Assembly: GCF_010093445.1 (NCBI RefSeq)
Contig: NZ_PDWW01000017.1
Span: 28,933-92,932 of the forward strand
Direction of reading: 5' to 3'
Source of the DNA: Pseudoxanthomonas japonensis
Lineage (GTDB): Bacteria > Pseudomonadota > Gammaproteobacteria > Xanthomonadales > Xanthomonadaceae
Length of the DNA stretch: 64,000 bases
The position numbers were made by a program, and so were the translations under genes. This document shows, one piece after another, positions 52,216 through 62,296 of this stretch; the stretch's first letter is position 1; each line of letters starts with the position of its first letter. The notes under the pieces were generated by a model. It was not told the origin of the DNA, ran no database searches, and worked only from the letters and a program-made list of their open reading frames with translations.

Positions 52216-54585
52216 TCAGTAACGGACCTGCAGCTCGACGCCGAGCGTACGCGGCCGCAGTCGCGTCGCGATGCCGCGGGTGGTGCGCGCGTCGTCCGCG
52301 CCCTGTTCGTTGGTCAGGTTGTCGCCGTAAATCGCCAGACTCCATCCCGCCGACGTCTCGAGGCCGAGTCGCACGTGCGCCGACAGGATGTCGTCGCCCG
52401 GCGATCCCTGCGTCAGCGAAGCTTGCCGCGCGCTGTGGTAACGCACGCCGGCACGCGCGACGCCCCGCATGCCAAGGGCGATCGTGCGCTGGTATTCGCC
52501 GGCGGCGCCCCAGGTGAGGCGTGGCGTGTTGTACACCGGCGAGCCGCGTGTGATGGGCGTGCCGGCGACGTCGGCGGTGTAGGCCGCATCGACCCACGCC
52601 GATTCCAGCTGGAAGGAGAGATCGTCGCGCGGCTTCCAGGTCAGTCCGATCTCCGCGCCGCGGATCTCCGCACCGTCGGAATTGACCAGGCCGTTGAACA
52701 CGTCCGTCACCGGCACGCGCACCGGCACGTCGCGCCAGCGGCTCTGGAAGACCGCCGCTTCCACCAGCACGCGGCCATCGCGCGTCAGCGCCTTCGCGCC
52801 GAGTTCGGCGGTGACGATGCGGTCGGCGGTGATGCGGGTGGGCAGTTCGATGCCGGCGGCCTGCGCGAGTAGGAACGAGGTGATCGGTTGCAGCTGGCCC
52901 GAGCGGAACCCCTTGGCGAGGCTGGCGTAGACGGTGGTGTCGTCGGCCGGTGTCCACGAAAGTCCAAGGCGCGGATTCCAGCTGTGGAACTGCTCGTCGA
53001 GCGTGGTCCGTGCATCGCTGGTCAGCGACACGCCCTGCACCTGATCCTCGAAATAGCGCAGGCCGAGGTTGACGCTCCAGGCCGAGTTCGGCAGCTGCAC
53101 GATGACATCGCCGAACAGCGCGCCGCCGTCGTTCTCCTGCCTTGCGCGACTCGGTGCGACCTCGCCGATGGCGCTGGCATCCAGGCGTCGCGCCTGGCGG
53201 CGGTAGGCGCCGACGGTCCACGCGACGGTGCGGTGGCCGGTCGAATTCCAGCGTAGTTCGTGGGTGCGCACGCCGATATCGATCGCGCTGTCGTAGGCGG
53301 TGTCCGGCAGGATTTCGCCCTGCTGGCGCTGCGCGAGGTCGGCTTCGGCATAGGTGTAGGTGAGCGAGGACGCGTCGCCTTCGTAGGTGCTCACCAGGTT
53401 CGATGTGGTCCAATCCGCATCGCGCCCGTAGTAGTACGTCACCTGCATGGCGTCGTCGGCGGCATAGCCGCCACCCGGCGCGCTGGAGTGGTAGGACCAG
53501 TGCGCGGCGTCCAGTCGCCAGCGTTCCGTCGGCAGGAAGCTGGCGCGAAGACGACGGCTGCGGACGTGCTGCGTGTTGATGTCGCGGCGGCCGTCGGTGG
53601 CGTCGTCCACCCACCCCGGCAACAATTCGTCCGTTGCCACGACGCGCACGGCGAGACGGTCTTCGAGCACGGGCAGATTGGCCATCAGCTTCGCCGACCA
53701 GCCGCTGCCGCCGCCGCTCGCGGTCGACCAGCCGCCCTGCGCGAGCAGCGCGAAGCGGTCGAGTTCGGGCTTGCGGGTCAGGATCCGCACGGTGCCGCCC
53801 ATCGAGCCTTCGCCGAACAGCGTGCCCTGCGGTCCCCTGAGCACTTCGACACGATCGAGGTCGAACGCGCGTGCGTCCGGATGCCAGGGCACCGTCACGC
53901 CGGTGAAGGGGATCTCGTCGAGGTAGTAGCCGTTGTCGTTGCCGCCGAGCGAACTGGACACGCCGCGGATCTGCACCTGGGTGAAGCCGCCGCCGATGTC
54001 GACGGACGACGCGCCCGGCACCGAATCGATCGCGAGCGCGGCGTTCGCGATCCCCATGCCATCGAGCTGCTGGCCATCGAGGGCGGTGATTGCGAGTGGC
54101 ACGTCGATGCTGCGCTCCGTGCGCCGCCGGGCCGTCACCTGCACGCCTGCCAGGTCGGTCGGTACCGGCGCCGCCACCGTCGTCGGCGTGATCGGCGTTG
54201 CGCGTCGTATCGGCAGGTCGCGCGACACCGTCACCACGCCGTTGGCGCGGAAGGTGTAGCCGAAGCCGCTGCCGGCGAGCAGGCGGCGCAGCGCTTCTTC
54301 GTTGTCCAACACGCCTCGCACGGTGGGCGTGCGGGCAGTGGTCTTCAGGTCGCCGATCGCGACGAACTGGATGCCGGACTGTTCGGAGAACGCGATGAGT
54401 GCGTCCTCCAGCGACTGCGGCGCGATGGAGAACGAGGACGCGCGCGTCGCCCGATCCTGCGCGTTCGACAGCGCGATGCAGCACGCGAGCCCGAGCAGCA
54501 GCGGCACGCGTAGCCAACAGGAACCCCGTCCCCGGCGCTCAGCGCGGGGAGGCGTCGCTCCCGGTCGGACTGCAGCTGCGCTCAA
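52216..54585 (-). CDS. TonB-dependent receptor with STN signalling domain
   Basis: Outer-membrane transducer-type receptor (789 aa). After the signal peptide, residues about 48-125 form a secretin/TonB N-terminal (STN) domain (FSIAPQSLEDALIAFSEQSGIQ, GVLDNEEALRRLLAGSGFGY) that would touch FecR in the periplasm. Plug and barrel follow, with VQIRGVSSSLGGNDNGYYLDEIPF as in the sister receptor. The gene lies 18 bases after fecR. It should sense its ligand and switch on the ECF sigma factor, and may also transport. An alternative downstream start is possible, since the first 20 residues are Arg/Pro-rich. Confidence 0.93.
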   Translation of the reverse strand: MSAAAVRPGATPPRAERRGRGSCWLRVPLLLGLACCIALSNAQDRATRASSFSIAPQSLEDALIAFSEQSGIQFVAIGDLKTTARTPTVRGVLDNEEALRRLLAGSGFGYTFRANGVVTVSRDLPIRRATPITPTTVAAPVPTDLAGVQVTARRRTERSIDVPLAITALDGQQLDGMGIANAALAIDSVPGASSVDIGGGFTQVQIRGVSSSLGGNDNGYYLDEIPFTGVTVPWHPDARAFDLDRVEVLRGPQGTLFGEGSMGGTVRILTRKPELDRFALLAQGGWSTASGGGSGWSAKLMANLPVLEDRLAVRVVATDELLPGWVDDATDGRRDINTQHVRSRRLRASFLPTERWRLDAAHWSYHSSAPGGGYAADDAMQVTYYYGRDADWTTSNLVSTYEGDASSLTYTYAEADLAQRQQGEILPDTAYDSAIDIGVRTHELRWNSTGHRTVAWTVGAYRRQARRLDASAIGEVAPSRARQENDGGALFGDVIVQLPNSAWSVNLGLRYFEDQVQGVSLTSDARTTLDEQFHSWNPRLGLSWTPADDTTVYASLAKGFRSGQLQPITSFLLAQAAGIELPTRITADRIVTAELGAKALTRDGRVLVEAAVFQSRWRDVPVRVPVTDVFNGLVNSDGAEIRGAEIGLTWKPRDDLSFQLESAWVDAAYTADVAGTPITRGSPVYNTPRLTWGAAGEYQRTIALGMRGVARAGVRYHSARQASLTQGSPGDDILSAHVRLGLETSAGWSLAIYGDNLTNEQGADDARTTRGIATRLRPRTLGVELQVRY

Positions 54586-54603
54586 GGTTCCCGGTGCTCT
54601 CCC

Positions 54604-55752
54604 TTATCTCCGGACCGGCGAAGCGCCCGGCGGTGCGGTGGATGTGCCGTCGTGCAACCGGGTGCTGGGCACGGTCGACACCAGCAGGATCTCGTCCTGG
54701 CGCCGTACGACCGACAGCGAGAGCGCCTGGGCGACGCTGTCGAGCCAGACATCCAGGTCGCCGGTGCTCCAGCGGCCCGTCACCCGCATCTGCGCCAGTG
54801 TCGCGTCCTCAAGGATGATCGGCCGCCGCGAATAGCGGTTGAGGTCGGCCACGACGTTGCCGAGGGTCTCGCTGCGGTACGTGACCTTCCCCTGCAGCCA
54901 CGCCAGCGTCGACGCCGCATCGAGCTCGACGGGGCCGTCGAGCGGGCCACCCTCGCGCAGCGTCGCGCTCTGGTTGGCGGCGAGCTGCACGACGTGGTTG
55001 GCGATGCCATCGCCATGCGCCCGCAGATCGCTGACCTGCACGCGCCCTTCGCTCACGATGACGCGGATGCCCTCGTTGCGCTTGGCGACACTGAAGTGCG
55101 TGCCCAGCGCCTGCGCCAGCGCGCCGTCCGCGCGGACCTCGAACGGCCGGGCGGGATCCCTGGCGACGGCGAAGTAGGCCTGCCCGCGCACCAGTTCCAC
55201 CTGGCGGCGCTGGCTGCTGAACTGCACGACCACTTCGCTGCCGGCATCCAGGTCGATGCGCGAACCGTCGGGCAGATCGACGTTGCGGGGCGTGCCGATC
55301 TCCGCCGCCAAGCGGAGATCGGTCGGCGCGGTGGGGCGGTTGAACGTCAGCGCGCCCACCAGCACCGCCAGCATCGCGACGCTGGCGGCCAGCGCGATCC
55401 AGCGACGTGGCCGTGTGCGCGTCGCCGTACGCAGTACGGGCGACGTTGTCGAGCGGGGCTGGAAGGAGGCGTGGGTGATGGCCGGCGGCGACATCGCTGC
55501 GCGATCGGTAGCCGCGTCGTCGGCGGCACGCGCCTGTTGCGCGGCGATGACCTGTCCGGGGTCGACGCCGGCGGCGGCATCCCAGAGCAGGTGGACGTCC
55601 TCGAAGGCCTGCGCGTGCAGCGGCGAGGCTTCCATCCATGCATTCCACGCGTCGATGTCGCTGTCCTGCAGGTCGTGGTCGCCCAGGCGGATCAACCAGT
55701 CCGAGGCTTCCTGGAGCGCCTGCGCCCGGGTCGTGCGGGGGTGGTCACGCAT
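54604..55752 (-). CDS. FecR-family anti-sigma factor / transmembrane regulator
   Basis: Inner-membrane regulator (382 aa) that links the STN receptor to the ECF sigma factor. The N-terminal cytoplasmic DUF4880-like region reads ALQEASDWLIRLGDHDLQDSDIDAWNAWM. One transmembrane helix (WIALAASVAMLAVLVGALTF) follows, then the periplasmic FecR domain (GTPRNVDLPDGSRIDLDAGSEV, GTHFSVAKRNEG) and a C-terminal secretin-like part. ATG 55752 is chosen because it overlaps the sigma gene by eight bases, as is usual for fecI/fecR pairs. Confidence 0.93.
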   Translation of the reverse strand: MRDHPRTTRAQALQEASDWLIRLGDHDLQDSDIDAWNAWMEASPLHAQAFEDVHLLWDAAAGVDPGQVIAAQQARAADDAATDRAAMSPPAITHASFQPRSTTSPVLRTATRTRPRRWIALAASVAMLAVLVGALTFNRPTAPTDLRLAAEIGTPRNVDLPDGSRIDLDAGSEVVVQFSSQRRQVELVRGQAYFAVARDPARPFEVRADGALAQALGTHFSVAKRNEGIRVIVSEGRVQVSDLRAHGDGIANHVVQLAANQSATLREGGPLDGPVELDAASTLAWLQGKVTYRSETLGNVVADLNRYSRRPIILEDATLAQMRVTGRWSTGDLDVWLDSVAQALSLSVVRRQDEILLVSTVPSTRLHDGTSTAPPGASPVRR

Positions 55753-56350
55753 GGTCGGCGCCTTCCTGTTCGTCCGTGAGTTCATCGAAGCGCATCTGGC
55801 AGAAGGCCAGCGCCCGTGCGACATGGATCCGCACCATCCTGTCCGTCAGCGCCAGGCGCTCGGCGGCTTCCTTGAAGCTGCGTTGCTCCATGCGGACCAG
55901 GCGGAAGGCGTCGGCGCACTTGGGCGGCAGTTCGGCCAGCACCGCAGGCAGCCGTTCGACCACCCATCGTGCCCTGGCCGACCGCTCCGGATCGGCGCCG
56001 GGATCGGGCCAGAGGTCGAGGCCGTCGGGTTCGGGCAGTTCGGTGTAGGCGCGCCGCCGCAGCAGGTCGGTGGCCAGGTTCTGGGCGATCTTGAACAGCA
56101 GCGCGCGCTGGAAGCTGATGACCTGGTCGTTGCCCAGGTTGAGCAGGCGGGAGTAGGCCTCCTGCGCGACCTCGCGGGCGTCTTCGTACGAGCCGAGCCG
56201 CAGCTGCAGCGAGCGGATGAGGGTCGCGTTGAGGTTCCGCACCAGCTCGGCGGCCTGGCTCGCGCGCGTCTCCGGCGACGCAGGGCGGTTGGGCGCCGCG
56301 GATCCGGTGTGATCGGCGGCCTCGTCGGCGGGGTGGTGGGCGGGCTCCAT
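55745..56350 (-). CDS. ECF sigma factor (FecI-like)
   Basis: Extracytoplasmic-function RNA polymerase sigma factor (201 aa). Region 2 includes SYEDAREVAQEAYSRLLNLG and SFQRALLFKIAQNLATDLLRRR; region 4 reads LPPKCADAFRLVRMEQRSFKEAAERLALTDRMVRIHVARAL. It is followed by fecR with an overlap and then the STN receptor, the standard cell-surface signalling order. The N-terminal 40 residues are Ala/Pro-rich, so an internal start is possible. It is expected to transcribe the downstream receptor and peptidase genes. Confidence 0.93.
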   Translation of the reverse strand: MEPAHHPADEAADHTGSAAPNRPASPETRASQAAELVRNLNATLIRSLQLRLGSYEDAREVAQEAYSRLLNLGNDQVISFQRALLFKIAQNLATDLLRRRAYTELPEPDGLDLWPDPGADPERSARARWVVERLPAVLAELPPKCADAFRLVRMEQRSFKEAAERLALTDRMVRIHVARALAFCQMRFDELTDEQEGADHA

Positions 56351-56733
56351 AGACAGGTAGACGAAGGAGTGCGGGAAAAATGAAACGGCTTGAACTGTGT
56401 CGCCGGATCATGGGGCAAATCCGAGTTAGCCAGACTCTTGTGCGGGGCGTCAAACCGATGCCCGCAGCGCGTGGCAATTTGGTCAGTCCGATGTGCCCGG
56501 CCCGCGTCATCCCTTGCATGCGGTGACCCGCACGGCAAATAGCCCATGTGGCAGTCGGTGACGGCCCACTCGCGCTTCGCATTTGCGCCGCAGGCTCGGC
56601 GCAGATTGTGCGTGGTGCTGCGTACGCAGTAGGGCGAGACGTGTGACTTGAGCGACAGGCCGGCGAGGCTCTGTCTGATCAGCGTGACGTCCGCTTCTGG
56701 CAATACAAGGAAGCGGACTTGCCTCTGATGAAA
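56351..56733. other. 383-bp gap between sigma factor and integrase genes
   Basis: No gene is supported. The part next to 56350 should hold the sigma factor promoter, but no clear -35/-10 pair was recognised. A perfect 12-bp palindrome, CTGCGTACGCAG, lies at 56618-56629. Reading frames in the gap have no family resemblance. It may contain the worn left part of an integrated element. Confidence 0.35.
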
Positions 56734-57990
56734 TCAGGCTGCCTTGGAATCGAGCCGCGCTTCTATTCCCATCGCTTTGCACGCGTCCAAATAGTCCGCC
56801 CACGCCTGCATCATCTTCTTTCGTTCAGGCATATGCTTGGCGAGGTTATAGATCGCCCGTACGCCTTGCCCCTTATGGGCGAGCTGACGCTCGATCGCGT
56901 CCGGATTGAATCCAAGTTCGTTGAGCAGAGTGGAGGCCATGTGGCGAAACCCATGGCCAACAATGGTGTCGCCATCGTAGCCAAGGTTTCTCAAGGCAGC
57001 GTTTACCGTGTTCTCGGACATGCAGCGCTTGGGGTCGCGCACTCCGGGGAAGACGTACTCCCGATGTCCGGTGAGAGGCTGCAGATCTCGGAGGATGGCT
57101 ACCGCTTGCTCTGCGAGCGGCACAACGTGTGGCTCGGTGTTCGGATCCTCCTTGTCGGCCCTTGGCAACTTCCTTCGGTTAGCTGGAATTACCCAGCGCG
57201 CGCCATCAGGATGATCAAGGTCGAACTCAGCCCAGCGGGCGCCTCGGAGTTCGCCAGGACGTACAAAGGTCATTGGGGCCAACTTCAAGGCCGCCGAGGT
57301 GGCAGGCTCACCCCGGTATCGATCCATCGCCCTCAAAAGTCCGCCGATCTCTTTTGGATATGTGATCGTAGGGAAGCTGCGCTTCCGACGTGATGGCAGG
57401 GCCGCACCCAGGTCCGCAGCTGGGTTGCGGTCGGCTCGCTCCGTAGCTACGGCGTACTTGAACACGCTGCTGATCGCTGCCATGACCCGATGAGCCTGTT
57501 CATGATGACTGCGCTCAACCATACGAGTCAGTATGGGGCGTAGATCCGAAACTCCGACTTCTGCAATCGGTTTTTTGCCAATCCAGGGAAAGACATGAGC
57601 TTCAAGACGCACTTTTTGCTTGGCATGGTGGCTGTCGGTCCAGCCGTGCGCCTTCACGGCCAGCCATTCACGTGAGATGACTTCGAAGCTATTGCCGGCC
57701 CGCTCGACGCCGGCAGATTGCTCTGCCTTCCGGTGCTCGCCGGGGTCGATCCCTGCGGCGAGCTGCTTGCGAGCCCGATCGCGCTCGGCGCGGGCTTCTG
57801 CGAGGCCTGTGTCAGGGTAGGTGCCAAGGCTAAGGGTGTTCCGCTTGCCTGAGACAGGGCGCCGGTAATCCAGTCGCCACCAGCGCGCGCCATCTGGTCG
57901 GAGAATTAGGTAAAGACCGCCGCCGTCGCGCAACTTGAGCGGCTTTTGTTCAGGTTTCGTCTTGCGGATGGCGGTATCGGTCAGAGGCAT
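56734..57990 (-). CDS. tyrosine recombinase (P4-type integrase)
   Basis: Site-specific integrase of the phage P4 type (418 aa). The N-terminal arm-binding domain begins MPLTDTAIRKTKPEQKPLKLRDGGGLYL, followed by a SAM-like core-binding region (residues about 100-200). The catalytic residues are R244 (VRPGELRGARW), H346/R349 (HGFRHMAST), H372 (QLAHKGQG) and the nucleophile Y381 (RAIYNLAKH). The frame is intact. It lies 176 bases from the 3' end of a tRNA-Met gene, the usual target, and its start overlaps a cluster of short repeats. The element it belonged to is not obvious; the next gene on the left is a chromosomal-type sigma factor. Confidence 0.93.
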   Translation of the reverse strand: MPLTDTAIRKTKPEQKPLKLRDGGGLYLILRPDGARWWRLDYRRPVSGKRNTLSLGTYPDTGLAEARAERDRARKQLAAGIDPGEHRKAEQSAGVERAGNSFEVISREWLAVKAHGWTDSHHAKQKVRLEAHVFPWIGKKPIAEVGVSDLRPILTRMVERSHHEQAHRVMAAISSVFKYAVATERADRNPAADLGAALPSRRKRSFPTITYPKEIGGLLRAMDRYRGEPATSAALKLAPMTFVRPGELRGARWAEFDLDHPDGARWVIPANRRKLPRADKEDPNTEPHVVPLAEQAVAILRDLQPLTGHREYVFPGVRDPKRCMSENTVNAALRNLGYDGDTIVGHGFRHMASTLLNELGFNPDAIERQLAHKGQGVRAIYNLAKHMPERKKMMQAWADYLDACKAMGIEARLDSKAA

Positions 57991-58062
57991 GCGGTAATGG
58001 CCTTGGCGGTAACAGTTTTGGCGGTATGCCGCCTACCGCCAAAGTTACCGCCCCTTACCGCC
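57970..58062. repeat. cluster of seven GGCGGTA-type short repeats
   Basis: Copies of the core (G)GCGGTA occur on the plus strand at 57970, 57991, 58005 and 58020 and inverted at 58034, 58045 and 58055. The four inner copies form an approximate inverted repeat centred near 58030. They flank the integrase start codon and lie between the integrase gene and the tRNA. They could be arm-type integrase sites, an operator for integrase autoregulation, or both. Confidence 0.6.
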
Positions 58063-58098
58063 GGCTTGCAACGGATGTCCTCGGACTACTCGGGACAC

Positions 58099-58141
58099 AA
58101 AAAAGGCCGGAAGCCTTGATATATCGGGGCTTTCCGGCCTT
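58099..58141 (-). terminator. Rho-independent terminator of tRNA-Met
   Basis: Read on the minus strand, AAGGCCGGAAAGCC pairs with GGCTTCCGGCCTT (one bulged base) and is followed by a run of six T. It lies 25 bases beyond the tRNA 3' end and is a classic intrinsic terminator. Confidence 0.85.
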
Positions 58142-58166
58142 GGTTGGACTTGCTCGTACTATCACG

Positions 58167-58243
58167 TGGTGGCTATGGGTGGACTCGAACCACCGACCCC
58201 AGCATTATGAGTGCTGTGCTCTAACCGGCTGAGCTACATAGCC
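58167..58243 (-). tRNA. tRNA-Met (CAT)
   Basis: Minus-strand tRNA of 77 bases including the encoded CCA. The acceptor stem GGCTATG pairs with CATAGCC, the anticodon loop is CTCATAA (CAU) and the T-loop is TTCGAGT. The first acceptor pair G-C fits an elongator tRNA-Met; an initiator would have an unpaired end. Its 3' end faces the integrase gene, so it is the probable attachment site of the integrated element. Confidence 0.95.
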
Positions 58244-58359
58244 GCGCGAACCGCGTATTCTTCATTTTGACCCCATGCCTGTCAAGCGCGGGGCGCGCGC
58301 TTGTCGCCCGCGGCGACGCGTGGCAGAGTCGGGGGCAGTAGATTTCAGGAGTCCGCATC

Positions 58360-58956
58360 GTGATCGATCCGGACGGCTACCGACCCAATGTCGGCATCGT
58401 GTTGATGCGGCCGGACGGCCGGGTGTTCTGGGCGCGACGTGTGCGCCGGGATGGCTGGCAGTTCCCGCAAGGCGGCATGAACACGGACGAGACGCCGGTC
58501 GAGGCCATGTACCGCGAGTTGCGCGAAGAAACCGGCCTGTTGCCCGAACATGTCGAGGTGTTGGGCGTTACGCCCGGCTGGCTGCGCTATCGCCTGCCTC
58601 CACGGGCGATCCGGCGGACCGAACGGCAGGTCTGCATCGGCCAGAAGCAGGTGTGGTTCCTGTTGCGGCTGGTGGGCGACGAGACAAACCTGCGGCTCGA
58701 CCTGACCGAGAGCCCGGAGTTCGACCATTGGCGCTGGGTGGATTTCTGGTACCCGGTCGAGCATGTGGTGATCTTCAAGCGGCGCGTCTATGCCAGTGCG
58801 TTGGGGCACCTGGCTTCGTTCGCCCGCAGCGTGGCGGGGCCGCAGGCGGTTCCCCCGCAGCTTCCCGATCCCAGGGCCGCTGATGGTGCGCGCCGTCGCA
58901 ATCGGGATCGACCCGGACGTAAACGGGGCGGCCTGGGCGAACCTGCCAAGAATTGA
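58360..58956 (+). CDS. rppH: RNA pyrophosphohydrolase (Nudix)
   Basis: RppH (198 aa) removes pyrophosphate from the 5' end of mRNA and so starts RNA decay. The Nudix box runs G38 to L60 ([20 protein letters not shown]). Other landmarks are the N-terminal [14 protein letters not shown] and [21 protein letters not shown], typical of RppH. The start is GTG at 58360, with AGGA ten bases upstream. The last about 30 residues are a basic tail ([14 protein letters not shown]) that may bind RNA. The stop codon overlaps the promoter of bfd. Confidence 0.95.
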   Translation: MIDPDGYRPNVGIVLMRPDGRVFWARRVRRDGWQFPQGGMNTDETPVEAMYRELREETGLLPEHVEVLGVTPGWLRYRLPPRAIRRTERQVCIGQKQVWFLLRLVGDETNLRLDLTESPEFDHWRWVDFWYPVEHVVIFKRRVYASALGHLASFARSVAGPQAVPPQLPDPRAADGARRRNRDRPGRKRGGLGEPAKN

Positions 58957-58981
58957 CAATCATTCTCATTCCGGGTGAAAT
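58953..58981 (+). promoter_or_regulatory. bfd promoter with overlapping Fur box
   Basis: TTGACA (58953-58958) is followed 17 bases later by TGAAAT (58976-58981), a good sigma-70 promoter. GACAATCATTCTCATT within it matches the Fur consensus repeats (AATnATTnTCATT). Fur with iron would block this promoter, giving bacterioferritin-associated ferredoxin when iron is scarce. Confidence 0.75.
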
Positions 58982-59020
58982 GGCGGTGGGCCGTTCCGAG
59001 CCCGTCGCGCCGCCGCCGCC

Positions 59021-59233
59021 GTGTACGTCTGCATCTGCAATGGCATCACCGACCACCAGATCCGTGAGGCTGCCGCCGCCGGATGTTCCACCGTGGCCGA
59101 ACTGACCATGCGGACCGGCGCCGGTGCCAATTGCGGCAGCTGCCTCGACATGGCGATGGGCATACTCCAATCCGCCCAGCCCGCGGCCCGCGAGTCGCTC
59201 TTTCCGATCATCGCGCTGTCGCACGCTGCCTGA
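59021..59233 (+). CDS. bfd: bacterioferritin-associated ferredoxin
   Basis: Bfd (70 aa) is a small [2Fe-2S] protein that reduces the iron core of bacterioferritin so iron can be released. The four cluster cysteines are C4, C6, C38 and C41 (VCICNG and GANCGSCLD). The start is GTG at 59021. A Fur-type promoter lies 40 bases upstream, and bfr follows 122 bases downstream, the standard functional pair. Confidence 0.93.
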   Translation: MYVCICNGITDHQIREAAAAGCSTVAELTMRTGAGANCGSCLDMAMGILQSAQPAARESLFPIIALSHAA

Positions 59234-59355
59234 CGCGCGCATGCCGTCCGTCCACGACGGCGTCGCACGCTTTTCCCCAATGATCACGATTCGCGTTCCG
59301 TCACCGTGCGCGCGTCCGGGCTAACCTCTGCCGTCCCCGCCCACGGAGCATGGCC

Positions 59356-59798
59356 ATGAAAGGCGACGCCAAGGTCATCGAGTACCTCAACAAGGCGCTC
59401 TACAACGAACTGACCGCCATCAACCAGTATTTCCTGCACGCCAAGATGCTGAAGAACTGGGGCTTCAAGGAGCTCGCCGAGCACGAGTACAAGGAATCCA
59501 TTGATGAGATGAAGCACGCCGACAAGCTGTCGGAGCGCATCCTCTTCCTCGATGGCCTGCCGAACTTCCAGGCGCTGGGCAAGCTGCGCATCGGTGAGAC
59601 GCCGCGCGAGATCCTCGAGTGCGACCTGGTGCTGGAGCAGGAAGCGCTGCCGGTGCTTCGAGATGCGATCGCGTACTGCGAATCGGTGGCCGATTACGTC
59701 AGCCGCCAGTTGTTCGCCACCATCCTCGACTCCGAGGAAGAGCACATCGACTGGCTGGAAACGCAGTTGTCGGTGATCGACCGGATCGGCGAACCGAA

Positions 59799-59826
<28 letters not shown>
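59356..59826 (+). CDS. bfr: bacterioferritin
   Basis: Heme-containing ferritin (156 aa) that oxidises and stores iron in a 24-subunit shell. Ferroxidase ligands E18, E51 and H54 and the heme ligand M52 are visible ([20 protein letters not shown]), with the second pair in the [12 protein letters not shown] region. ATG 59356 is chosen because GGAG lies eight bases upstream and MKGDAKVI is the standard start; an ATG at 59350 is too close to that site. The 3' end overlaps the convergent hybrid kinase gene by 28 bases. Confidence 0.95.
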
Positions 59827-62294
<2,468 letters not shown>

Positions 62295-62296
62295 CC

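Noticed and set aside
57970..58062. CRISPR array or plasmid iterons
   Set aside because: The repeats are only 7-8 bp, occur in both orientations with uneven spacing, and sit at an integrase start beside a tRNA; neither CRISPR spacing nor a replication gene is present.
56351..58166. Second copy of the tRNA-Met 3' end as a left attachment site
   Set aside because: No repeat of the T-arm sequence was found by eye between the integrase and the sigma gene or further left, so island limits are not claimed.
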